Origin: Pseudomonadota bacterium
GTDB lineage: Bacteria > Pseudomonadota > Gammaproteobacteria > Steroidobacterales > Steroidobacteraceae
NCBI GenBank assembly: GCA_023428645.1
Contig: JAEYXD010000210.1
Location: 10,227-74,226, forward strand
Length of the DNA: 64,000 bases
Direction of reading: 5' to 3'
The translations under genes and the position numbers were made by a program. Shown piece after piece: positions 17,611-25,692 of this stretch. The notes beneath the pieces were generated by a model. It did not search any database, was not told the origin of the DNA, and worked only from the letters and a program-made list of their open reading frames with translations. Positions within the stretch are counted from its first letter, which is position 1. Each line of letters begins with the position of its first letter.

Positions 17611-19692
17611 TTACTTCATGTCCTGGAAACGCTTGCCTTCGGCGGCCATCTTTTCGAGCAGCGGCGAGATCGTGAAATCCTTGCCGAGCTTCGGCAGATA
17701 CTCCTTGAGCTTCGCGACGACGGTCGGAAGGCCGACCGTGTCCGCGTAGAACATCGGGCCGCCGCGATACACCGGCCAGCCGTAGCCGTTGATCCACACG
17801 ATATCGATGTCGGACGGACGGATTGCAATGCCCTCTTCGAGGATCTTCGCGCCTTCGTTGATCATCGGGTACACGAGACGTTCGAGGATCTCCGTGTCGG
17901 AGATCGTGCGCGGCTGATTGCCGGCCTTCGCCATGAAGTCCTTGACGATCTTCTCGGTGACCGGCGAGGGCTTCGCATTGCGCTGCTCGTCGTAATCGTA
18001 GAAGCCGGCACCCGTCTTCTGGCCGCGGCGATCCATCTCGCACAGCACTTCACGTACCGTCGAGCTCTTCGAGGTTTCCCTGCTCCAGCCGATGTCGAGC
18101 CCGGCGAGGTCGGACATCGCGAACGGGCCCATCGGCATGCCGAACTCGTACAACGGCTTGTCGATCTCCCATGGCATCGCGCCTTCGAGCATCATTGCCT
18201 GCGCCTGAGCCTGGCGTGCCGCGAGCATGCGATTGCCGACGAAGCCATGGCAAACGCCGACGAGCACGCCGACCTTGCCGATCTTCTTCGCGAGCTGCAT
18301 CGAGGTCGCAATGACGGGCTTCGAGGTCTTCGCGCCGCGTACGACTTCGAGCAGGCGCATGACGTTCGCAGGCGAGAAGAAGTGCAGGCCGATCACCCAC
18401 TCGGGGCGGCTCGTCGCGCTCGCGATCTCGTTCACGTCCAGGTACGACGTGTTCGAGGCGAGAATCGCGCCCTGCTTGACGATCTTGTCGAGCTTGCCGA
18501 AGACATCTTTCTTGATGTCCATGTTCTCGAACACGGCCTCGATCACGAGATCGCAATCGGCCAGCGCGTTGAGGTCGAGCGCGCCGGTCAAGAGCTTCAT
18601 GCGCGTTTCGACGTCTTCCGGCTTGAGCTTGCCGCGCTTCGCGGTCGTCTCGTAGTTCTTGCGGATGACGCCCAGGCCGCGGTCGAGCGCTTCCTGCTTC
18701 ATTTCCACGATCGTGACGGGGATGCCGACGTTCGCGAAGTTCATCGAGATGCCGCCGCCCATCGTGCCGGCGCCGATGACGCCGACCTTCTTGATCGGAA
18801 TCGTCGGCGTGTCGTCCGCGATGTCCGGCACTTTCCACACCTGGCGCTCGGCGAAGAAGACGTAGCGCTGCGCGGCGGATTGCGTGCCTTGCATCAGCTC
18901 GGTGAAGAGCTTGCGCTCGAGCGCGAGACCTTCGTCGAACGGCAGGTTCACGGCGGCTTCGATCGTGCGGATGTTGTATTCGGGAGCGTGAAAGCCGCGG
19001 AACTTCTTCGCATTCGCTTTGCGGAAGTCCGCGAAGATCTCGGGCTTGCCGCGCGCGGCGATAACTTTGTCGTTCGAGTCGCGCACCTTCTTGAGCGGCC
19101 GCTTCTCGGCGACGACTTTCTTCGCGAACTCGATGGCGGCCGAGCGCAGCTCGCCTTCGGCGACGAGCTCGTCGATCAATCCGGCTTTGTGCGCGGCGGG
19201 GGCGGGGACGTGCTTGCCGGAGGTCACCATGTCGAGCGCCTGCTCGACACCGACGATACGCGGCAATCGTTGCGTGCCGCCGGCGCCGGGCAGCAGGCCC
19301 AGCGCCACTTCGGGCAGACCGCACTTCGCCGACGGCACGGCGACGCGATAGTGACAGCACAACGCAACTTCGAGACCGCCGCCGAGTGCGGTGCCATGAA
19401 TCGCGGCGATGACGGGCTTCGGCGAATTTTCGATCGCGTCTTCGGCGTCGACGAGGCTGGGTGCTTGCGGGGGCTTGCCGAATTCGGTGATGTCGGCGCC
19501 GGCGATGAAGGTCTTGCCCTCGCAGATCAGGACGATCGCCTTGACGGCGCTGGCGTCGATCGCTTCCTTCATGCCGCGAACGATGCCTTCTCGAACCTGC
19601 TGTGACAGCGCATTCACCGGCGGTGAATTGATCGAGAGGATGGCAATTTCGCCTTCGATGGCGACATTGGCGACGGCGTTGATAGCCCCCAT
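17611..19692 (-). CDS. FadB/FadJ-like enoyl-CoA hydratase / 3-hydroxyacyl-CoA dehydrogenase
   Basis: A 693-residue bifunctional beta-oxidation enzyme. The N-terminal crotonase domain has FIAGADITEFG, the oxyanion-hole stretch HGTALGGGLEVAL and the catalytic-Glu stretches CGLPEVALGLLPGAGGTQRLPR. The NAD-binding domain opens with KVGVIGAGTMGGGISMNFA (about residue 300), and the C-terminal dehydrogenase domain has FFSPANVMRLLEVV, GFVGNRM and GYGWPVYRGGPMFY. GGGAG lies 8 bases before the chosen ATG; an ATG 15 bases upstream (19707) is the alternative. It is the first gene of the operon with the thiolase. Confidence 0.92.
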   Translation of the reverse strand: MGAINAVANVAIEGEIAILSINSPPVNALSQQVREGIVRGMKEAIDASAVKAIVLICEGKTFIAGADITEFGKPPQAPSLVDAEDAIENSPKPVIAAIHGTALGGGLEVALCCHYRVAVPSAKCGLPEVALGLLPGAGGTQRLPRIVGVEQALDMVTSGKHVPAPAAHKAGLIDELVAEGELRSAAIEFAKKVVAEKRPLKKVRDSNDKVIAARGKPEIFADFRKANAKKFRGFHAPEYNIRTIEAAVNLPFDEGLALERKLFTELMQGTQSAAQRYVFFAERQVWKVPDIADDTPTIPIKKVGVIGAGTMGGGISMNFANVGIPVTIVEMKQEALDRGLGVIRKNYETTAKRGKLKPEDVETRMKLLTGALDLNALADCDLVIEAVFENMDIKKDVFGKLDKIVKQGAILASNTSYLDVNEIASATSRPEWVIGLHFFSPANVMRLLEVVRGAKTSKPVIATSMQLAKKIGKVGVLVGVCHGFVGNRMLAARQAQAQAMMLEGAMPWEIDKPLYEFGMPMGPFAMSDLAGLDIGWSRETSKSSTVREVLCEMDRRGQKTGAGFYDYDEQRNAKPSPVTEKIVKDFMAKAGNQPRTISDTEILERLVYPMINEGAKILEEGIAIRPSDIDIVWINGYGWPVYRGGPMFYADTVGLPTVVAKLKEYLPKLGKDFTISPLLEKMAAEGKRFQDMK

Positions 19693-19742
19693 CAGTGCGT
19701 CTCCCATACTGAATGTTTGAAAAAGTGCCCACCCCGATTCGC

Positions 19743-19760
19743 CGCGAACAAAGGTTCGCG
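19743..19760. promoter_or_regulatory. Inverted repeat upstream of the fadB-like gene
   Basis: CGCGAAC-AAAG-GTTCGCG, a perfect 7-bp inverted repeat 51 bases upstream of the chosen fadB-like start. It is a candidate operator, possibly for the tandem TetR regulator of the same cluster. No second copy was noticed beside the acyl-CoA synthetase or the regulator gene. Confidence 0.35.
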
Positions 19761-19856
19761 AGCAAGCGCGGTGGGGGCGGCATTATAGGCCCACTTTCAG
19801 GCCCGCATACTGCATTGCAAAGGATTCCGCTCTGCGGGTACGGTGGCTGCGCTGCA

Positions 19857-20267
19857 TCAACGTTTTCGCGGAGTTTTCGCTGATTTACGCGCCCGCCTGG
19901 CAGGACGCTTGTGCCGCTGGCGGAGCGCCTTGGCGGTAGCGGCGGCCGCAGCCGCGGCGAGTGATTTGCGAGCCCAGATCGGCAACGTGTCGAGGTCTTC
20001 GAGCACGTCGCTCGGCACCCGAAAGTAATTCATCGAGACGGTGTTCGGATCGTCCGGGAAAGGGCGAAACGCGTCCATGCCGCGCGCGGTGTAGTCCATG
20101 CGATTCGCATCGTCGACCTTGAAATACACGACGTCGTCGGCGATTACGGCGAAGAACAGCTCATCGCAGTACAAGCCGATGCCGCCGAACATGCGGCGCG
20201 AGCGCACCGTGCCGACGTTGCGCAATTGATCGAGCACGAATTCGAGGAAGTTCGACGAGACGGGCAT
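19857..20267 (-). CDS. TfoX N-terminal domain protein with basic tail
   Basis: A 136-residue protein whose first 105 residues match the TfoX-N fold (LDQLRNVGTVRSRRMFGGIGLYCDELFFAVIADDVVYFKVDD, then YFRVPSDVLED). TfoX/Sxy proteins are competence regulators in some gammaproteobacteria, but the stand-alone N-terminal domain occurs widely with no proven role. The TfoX C-terminal domain is absent. The last 30 residues are very rich in Ala, Arg and Lys, suggesting nucleic-acid contact. Function unknown. Confidence 0.8.
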   Translation of the reverse strand: MPVSSNFLEFVLDQLRNVGTVRSRRMFGGIGLYCDELFFAVIADDVVYFKVDDANRMDYTARGMDAFRPFPDDPNTVSMNYFRVPSDVLEDLDTLPIWARKSLAAAAAAATAKALRQRHKRPARRARKSAKTPRKR

Positions 20268-20355
20268 GACGCGAGCTTAACAAGAAGCGCTCATGAGGCA
20301 GCCGGCGACGCCCGCAGCGTGTTGGGCGACAAATCGACGGATCACACTGCTTGGA

Positions 20356-21867
20356 TCACTTCGGCTGCGCCGCGCAGCCGTGCACTTTCGGTTCGCTCGC
20401 GCAGATGTCGGGCACGCCGTTGTCCTGCCAGTACGTCGTGAGCGTCGCGGCGCTCACGACTTCCTTGAAGCGGCGGTGCTTGCGCAGAAATTCCGTCTGC
20501 GGCAGCCACAGTACGCGCAGCGGCACCGCCTCGTTCTGTTTTGCCAGGCGCAGCATCCGATTGAAGACGAAGTCCGCGCGCTTGAGTGCGACGCCGAACA
20601 GAATTTCCGTTTCGGCATCGATCGCCTCGTCATCGGCGCTCGTCGTCACCGCTTGCAGCGCTGCCGGGATCTTTTCTCGCGACCCGCCCGCCGCAACGAC
20701 CGAGCGAGCGAGGCCGTCCGCGTCCGCGCCGCTCGAGCGCAACAACTCATCGGCTCCGGTGCCGTCGCCGGCAAGCAGCAGCATCATCGCGTGAATGCGC
20801 GCCGTCTCGGCGGTCTCTGCTTCACGGCCGAGGGTGTCTGTCTGGGTCGCGATGCGCGCATACGTTGCGCATTCGCTCGCACCACGATTGCCCGGTTGAA
20901 GCGCGGCAGCGCGCATCGCGACGGGCAGCGCGCCGCGCACGTGGCCCGCATCCATCAGCAGGCATCCGAGCCCCTCGAGTGCCGCGATCGAGCCCGCATC
21001 GAGTGCGAGCGCCGCCGCGAAGTGCTCTTGCGCCGCGGACCAGTCCATGCGGCGCAGTCCCACGATCCCGAGCGCGGCCCGTGCATCCGCGAGCTCTGCA
21101 TCCGCGCTGAGCGCTCGCTCCGCGGCGGTCTCGGCGAGCTTCGTGAGCGACGTCTCGTCTTCGCCGCCGACGCCGAGGTATGCGAGCGACAGCAAGGCAC
21201 GTGCGCGTGCGAACTCGCGATGCCGGCGCGAAAGTGTCTCCAGGCGTTCGAGCTTGAGCGTCGTATCGCTCGTCGCGGCGGGAGGCGCGGTGAAGCCGGC
21301 GGCGTCGCTGCCGAGCCAATCATCGGCGGAGCGTAGGAAGGCTTCGTACGCGGCGGCGTCCGTCGTGCCCAAGGCGGCGGACCAACCCGCGGCGTCGCTG
21401 GGCGCGCCCAGAAACACGGCAAGCTGCTGCGCCAGCGCTTGCATCGTCGCGAGCGAGGAGTCTTGCGGCAGCTCGATATCGGCACGCTTGTCCACGATCG
21501 AATCGGGAGCGATCAATTCGAGCTCGGCGCGGGTGCCTTCGGCACTCTGGGTCACGCGCAAGCTGAAGACATTCGCTGCAGCGTCCGTCCCCTGTGCGAC
21601 AGGAGGCGCCGCGACGTTCAGCTTGCCCCGTTGCAACAGGTGGCGCAGCTCGCGGTCGAGCCACGCCGGGCCCGTGATCGGGGCTGCCGCGGAATCGCCG
21701 GCGGTTTGCACGATCACCTGTAGTGGCTTGGCCGGATGGAAGGCCTCGCGCACGGGTTGCGGCGGCGGCGGCGGGGGCGGCGGTGTGGCGGGCACGAGGC
21801 TGCGCACCGCGAGCCACGTGAGCAACGCGGCCAGTATGACGAGCCCGAGGATGCGCCAGCGATTCAT
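20356..21867 (-). CDS. Membrane-anchored TPR protein, CadC-regulator-like C-terminal half
   Basis: A 503-residue protein not assigned to a named family. One N-terminal transmembrane helix (about 6-25) is followed by a run of eight Pro, then a periplasmic-looking domain resembling the sensory part of CadC-type regulators (LDRELRHLLQRGKLNV, DKRADIELPQ, LAQQLAVFL). TPR-like helices follow from about 230 (ARALLSLAYLGVGGEDETSLTKLAETAAERALSAD and the repeats after it). The end, TYWQDNGVPDICAS, matches the LxxYWxxxGxPDxC ending of TPR-containing CadC or cyclase-like proteins. No HTH or cyclase domain is present, so it looks like the sensory half alone. Confidence 0.6.
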   Translation of the reverse strand: MNRWRILGLVILAALLTWLAVRSLVPATPPPPPPPPQPVREAFHPAKPLQVIVQTAGDSAAAPITGPAWLDRELRHLLQRGKLNVAAPPVAQGTDAAANVFSLRVTQSAEGTRAELELIAPDSIVDKRADIELPQDSSLATMQALAQQLAVFLGAPSDAAGWSAALGTTDAAAYEAFLRSADDWLGSDAAGFTAPPAATSDTTLKLERLETLSRRHREFARARALLSLAYLGVGGEDETSLTKLAETAAERALSADAELADARAALGIVGLRRMDWSAAQEHFAAALALDAGSIAALEGLGCLLMDAGHVRGALPVAMRAAALQPGNRGASECATYARIATQTDTLGREAETAETARIHAMMLLLAGDGTGADELLRSSGADADGLARSVVAAGGSREKIPAALQAVTTSADDEAIDAETEILFGVALKRADFVFNRMLRLAKQNEAVPLRVLWLPQTEFLRKHRRFKEVVSAATLTTYWQDNGVPDICASEPKVHGCAAQPK

Positions 21868-21992
21868 GCGGGCGAAGGTTGCCGGTCGCGACCACGCGGT
21901 GCAAGGCGGCGAACGGACGGCAGCGATTGCGACGCGTCGGACCAGCGGCCTCTGGCATCATCGGCGCATCACTCGCGTCGGTTCAGAACATC

Positions 21993-22478
21993 ATGTCCAA
22001 ACCCAACCTCTATCTGTTACGCGCCGCCGATATCGCGGCACGGTCGCAGACGTTCTCGCATCCCTGGAATCCGAAGTCGGAGGTCACGGGATATCAATTG
22101 GCGAAGTCGACCGGCTTGCGGCGCACGGGCGTCAATCTGGCGCGCCTCGCGCCGGGCAAGGAATCGTTCGTCTATCACTCGCATTGGACGGAAGAAGAGT
22201 GGATCTACATTCTCGAAGGTCGCGGCGTCGCCCGCATCGACGATGAGACGTATGAGGTCGGACCAGGCGACTTCATGGCGTTTCCGACGCCCGGCGTCGC
22301 GCATCATCTGACGAATCCGTTCGACACGGAGCTCGTGTACCTCATGGGCGGGGAGCATCGCGATCACGAGATCGCCGATTTCCCGGATCTCGGCAAACGC
22401 ATGTTCAGGCACGCGAAAGGCGTCGAGATCTTCGATTTGCAGGACGGCAAGCCGTTCGGACCGCTGGACGACGAGTAG
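21993..22478 (+). CDS. Cupin-domain protein
   Basis: A 161-residue single-cupin protein. Motif 1 is around HSHWTEEEWIYILEGRG (two His, Glu) and motif 2 is PGDFMAFPTPGVAHHL, giving a metal site. It resembles uncharacterised cupins annotated as sugar-phosphate isomerase or auxin-binding-like proteins in proteobacteria. The start MSKPNLYLLRAADIA is chosen because the longer frame upstream overlaps the opposite gene start and shows no ribosome site. Substrate unknown. Confidence 0.8.
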   Translation: MSKPNLYLLRAADIAARSQTFSHPWNPKSEVTGYQLAKSTGLRRTGVNLARLAPGKESFVYHSHWTEEEWIYILEGRGVARIDDETYEVGPGDFMAFPTPGVAHHLTNPFDTELVYLMGGEHRDHEIADFPDLGKRMFRHAKGVEIFDLQDGKPFGPLDDE

Positions 22479-22514
22479 CCAGGCGCGAGCTCCGCGCTTG
22501 CGCGCGAAGCGTAG

Positions 22515-23516
22515 TTACACGCCCGTGAGCGTCTTGCTCAGCTCTCGCAGCTTGCGACGCGCTTCGGGATCGTACGCCGCCGCGGCAGCTTGCGCTTCGT
22601 GCTTGCCGTTGAAAAACAGTCCTGTCTTCAGCTTGAGCTCCGGCGCGGTCGCGACATAAAGGACCGCCGCCGCGCCTTCGTCCACCGTACTGCGCGGTTG
22701 GACGCCGGCACTGCGCACCATCGCCGTGTCCATGTACGTCGCCGGATGCAGCGCATGTACGGTGATGTTCTTCACCGCCAGCTCCGCGGCGAGATCGAAC
22801 GTGAACATGATCTGCGCGAGCTTGCTTTGAGCGTACGCGCTGCCGCCGTCGTAATTGTGCTCCAGCATGACGTCGCTGAAATCGATCGGACGCTGCGCGA
22901 GCGATGCGACATTCACGACGCGTGATGGCGAGCCCGCGACGAGCTGCGGAATGAGCAAGCGCGTCAGCAGATAGCCGGACAGGTAGTTCACCGCGAAGCG
23001 CAGCTCGTGACCGTCCGCACTCACTTGGCGCGCCTGGCCACCGTCGCTGTTCGCGAAGCCGATGCCCGCGTTGTTGATGAGCAGATGCAAGCGCCGGTGA
23101 TCATGCTCGATCGCCTCGGCAAGCTTGCGGACGTCCTCGAGCGAGGCAAGGTCGGCGCGATAGAAGCGCGCGTTTCCCGGCGTGTCCTTTTCGATCGTCG
23201 CTACCAGCGCGTTGCCGCGTTCTTCGTTGCGGCCGTGGATGAGCACCGTCGCGCCCATGCCGGCGAGCTTCAATGCAACGACCTTGCCGAGCCCGTCGGT
23301 GGAGCCCGTGACGAGCACCGTCTTGCCTTCGAGCAGCGGTTGCGGCGGCGTGCCGCCGCCGCTCGGCGAGTTCGTCGGCGCGTCGCCATGCGCGGTGAAC
23401 AAGAGCGCGTGACCAGGCCGCGGCGCCAATGTCGCGAGCGTCGCGGCGCCGCCGAGCAGCGCGCTGCGCCGCATCGAAACGGCCACCGCCTCGTCACGTT
23501 CGTCGTTCATCGCCAT
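22515..23516 (-). CDS. Short-chain dehydrogenase/reductase with export-signal-like N terminus
   Basis: A 333-residue SDR. The first 40 residues (MRRSALLGGAATLATLAPRPGHA after 14 residues) look like a twin-arginine or Sec signal. The Rossmann motif TGSTDGLGK is near residue 70, NNAG near 145 and the catalytic Tyr-x3-Lys in SAYAQSKLAQ near 225, so it is the classical family close to retinol/WW-domain oxidoreductases. NADP(H) would have to be supplied in the periplasm if it is exported, so the signal may be a remnant or vestigial. The start overlaps the lipoprotein gene by 10 bases (or 4 if ATG at 23510 is used). Confidence 0.82.
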   Translation of the reverse strand: MAMNDERDEAVAVSMRRSALLGGAATLATLAPRPGHALLFTAHGDAPTNSPSGGGTPPQPLLEGKTVLVTGSTDGLGKVVALKLAGMGATVLIHGRNEERGNALVATIEKDTPGNARFYRADLASLEDVRKLAEAIEHDHRRLHLLINNAGIGFANSDGGQARQVSADGHELRFAVNYLSGYLLTRLLIPQLVAGSPSRVVNVASLAQRPIDFSDVMLEHNYDGGSAYAQSKLAQIMFTFDLAAELAVKNITVHALHPATYMDTAMVRSAGVQPRSTVDEGAAAVLYVATAPELKLKTGLFFNGKHEAQAAAAAYDPEARRKLRELSKTLTGV

Positions 23517-24376
23517 CGATTTCCGCCCTGGTCCTGCACGACCGCGCCTGCCGCGCGCCGCGGCAACCCTTGAAGCGTCGAAGTGCGCAGGTAGATCTGC
23601 GCGCCGTCGCGTGCATCGAAGGATGCCGTGCTGCCTTCCACGGTGCTGTTCGCGATGTGCACGATCGCGTCCCCGACGACGACGCCCGTGCCGGAGGCAA
23701 TGACGCGGCTGTTCGTGATGTACAGCTCGCAGCCGCCGCGCGCGATGATTGCGTCGCCCTCGACATAAATGTCGCGATTGTCGAAGTGGAGCATGCGCCG
23801 GCCTTCACAAATGGTCGGCTCGACAGTGCGCTGGCTGTTCGGCGCCGCGGCCGCCAGCGTTTCGCCGTCCGTCGAGACGATGCTGACGCCGGGTCCGCTG
23901 ACTTTCACTTTGCCGTCGGTGCGCTCGATCGTGTAGCTCGGTGCCGCCGCCGCAGGCTGGGCGCTCGAGGTCATCGAATCCGTCGATTCCGCGAGTGGGA
24001 GTTGCACAGCGGGTGGAGGCTGCGTGGGCTCGGGTGCAGGTGCCTCCGCTGCCGGCGTCGTGGCTGGCTTCGCCTCAGCCAGCGAGGCCACCGGAACGGC
24101 CGCGATCTCGTCCAGCTCCACGGTGCGGATGTCGCCCGTGTCTTTACTGCGGATCGTGAACACGCCTGCGCTCGCGTCCGTCGCGACGATCTCGAGCGTC
24201 GGATTGCGCGCGAGCGCATCGCGCGCCCAGTTGAGCTCGCTCGTGCGGGTGCTCGCGGTCGGCGCCGCCTGCTTCGTGCATGCCGGAAGCACGAGGGCGA
24301 TCGCGCACGCGCCGGTCAACGCAAGGCCGTGCAGTTCCAGCGCTCGCGCACGCATTCCATGACGAGCCGTCCGCAT
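23507..24376 (-). CDS. Lipoprotein with beta-helix-like C-terminal repeats
   Basis: A 289-residue protein not assigned to a family. A signal peptide ends in the lipobox LPAC (Cys about 33). A short ordered segment (about 45-95), a Pro/Ala-rich linker (95-135) and a C-terminal 110 residues with short repeated turns follow (FDNRDIYVEGDAIIARGGCELYITNSRVIASGTG and similar), the pattern of right-handed beta-helix or DUF3060-like proteins. GGAG lies 7 bases before the chosen ATG. It is translationally linked to the downstream SDR gene. Confidence 0.65.
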   Translation of the reverse strand: MRTARHGMRARALELHGLALTGACAIALVLPACTKQAAPTASTRTSELNWARDALARNPTLEIVATDASAGVFTIRSKDTGDIRTVELDEIAAVPVASLAEAKPATTPAAEAPAPEPTQPPPAVQLPLAESTDSMTSSAQPAAAAPSYTIERTDGKVKVSGPGVSIVSTDGETLAAAAPNSQRTVEPTICEGRRMLHFDNRDIYVEGDAIIARGGCELYITNSRVIASGTGVVVGDAIVHIANSTVEGSTASFDARDGAQIYLRTSTLQGLPRRAAGAVVQDQGGNRWR

Positions 24377-24471
24377 GACGCTCTCCACCTTCGAATCGGG
24401 GGCCTATCCTCGCGCCCGGCGCGGGCGAAATCCAGTCGCGAGACTCGCGGCCCCCGTGGCGGGTCAGCCCA

Positions 24472-25557
24472 TCATGAGCCCGTAAGCGCCTTCAACAAGG
24501 CGGCCTCGCGCTCGGGGGTGAAGCCGGCGCGCAGCTTCTGCTGCTCCGTTGCGGGCCGCGTCTTGTGCCAGGCCAGGGTGTCGCGCACCGTCGTTTCCAG
24601 CGGGCGAAAACGCAGGCCCTGCGCGACCGCGCGCGCCGAGCTGACGAGCGTCGCGCCCGCGGTTTCACCGACTGGCGGCGCCCAGATCGGCACTTCGAGG
24701 CCTTCCAATGCCTTGTTCTTCTCCAGGAACTCGGTTGGCGCCCAGACGAATTTCGTATTGGCGCCGGACACGCGCTTGCTCGTCTCGAGCAAGTCGCCGA
24801 TCGTCACGGCGCCGGCTGGATTGCACAGGTTGTAGCTGCCGCTGATGCGCCGCTCGACACACCCGCGCATGAACTCGGCGAGATCGCGTGCGTCGATGAA
24901 TTGCACCGGATCGCTCGCGCTGCCGGGCGCGAGCATCTCGCCCCCCTTCGCCACGCGCACCGGCCAATACGTGAATCGATCGGTCGGATCGCCGGGACCG
25001 ACGATGTAGGTCGGCCGAATGACCGCGGAGCTCTTGCCGAAGGTCTGCTCCACCGTCTTTTCGCAGATCGCCTTCAAGCCGCCGTACGTCTGGTCGGTGA
25101 TTTGCTCCACGTTCGGATCCGTGAGCGTCGCAAGCTTGTAATCCTCGTCGATGCCCGGCGGGGTGAGGTCCGCATAAGCGGAGATGCTCGAGACGAAGAT
25201 GTAATGCTCGGCGTGACCTTTGAGGATGTCCGTCGACAGCTTGACCTGCTTGAGTGTGTAGCCGGAGTTGTCGACGACGACATCCCAGTCGCGGCCCTTG
25301 ATCGCATCCATCTGGCCATTGCGATCGCCGATCAGCGTTTCGATATCGGGGAACAGTTTCGGATTGCGCCGGCCGCGGTTCAGCAGCGTGAGCTTGTGCC
25401 CCGCGTTGCGCAGTTCCGTGACGAGGTGTGGGCCGATGAATCCCGTGCCGCCGAGGATGAGCACGCGTAACGGCTTCGATTCCGCCGCCCGCAACGGCGA
25501 CAACATCAGACCGGCGGTGACGGCAGCACTGAGCTTGAGAGCGTCGCGACGATTCAT
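24472..25557 (-). CDS. Tat-exported NAD-dependent epimerase/dehydratase family protein
   Basis: A 361-residue extended SDR protein. MNRRDALKLSAAVTAGLMLSPLRAAES is a twin-arginine signal (RRDALKLS), so it should be exported folded with its cofactor. The dinucleotide motif GGTGFIGPHLV is near residue 38, and VDNSGYT, SSISAYAD and YGGLKAICE follow; the catalytic Tyr-x3-Lys is YGGLK. GGAG precedes the ATG. The closest described proteins are exported isoflavone-reductase or epimerase-like proteins in proteobacteria. Substrate unknown. Confidence 0.85.
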   Translation of the reverse strand: MNRRDALKLSAAVTAGLMLSPLRAAESKPLRVLILGGTGFIGPHLVTELRNAGHKLTLLNRGRRNPKLFPDIETLIGDRNGQMDAIKGRDWDVVVDNSGYTLKQVKLSTDILKGHAEHYIFVSSISAYADLTPPGIDEDYKLATLTDPNVEQITDQTYGGLKAICEKTVEQTFGKSSAVIRPTYIVGPGDPTDRFTYWPVRVAKGGEMLAPGSASDPVQFIDARDLAEFMRGCVERRISGSYNLCNPAGAVTIGDLLETSKRVSGANTKFVWAPTEFLEKNKALEGLEVPIWAPPVGETAGATLVSSARAVAQGLRFRPLETTVRDTLAWHKTRPATEQQKLRAGFTPEREAALLKALTGS

Positions 25558-25692
25558 CGTGGTTCTCCGGGCGGATTGAAGTCCGCAGTGTAAGTGTGCC
25601 CTGGCGCACCGGCATGGGGTTCGTCGCACGGATCGTCGCAAAGCGAGCCGCGGACGCACGCGGGTGCAGTCCACGAGCGGCACCCGCGTTCG

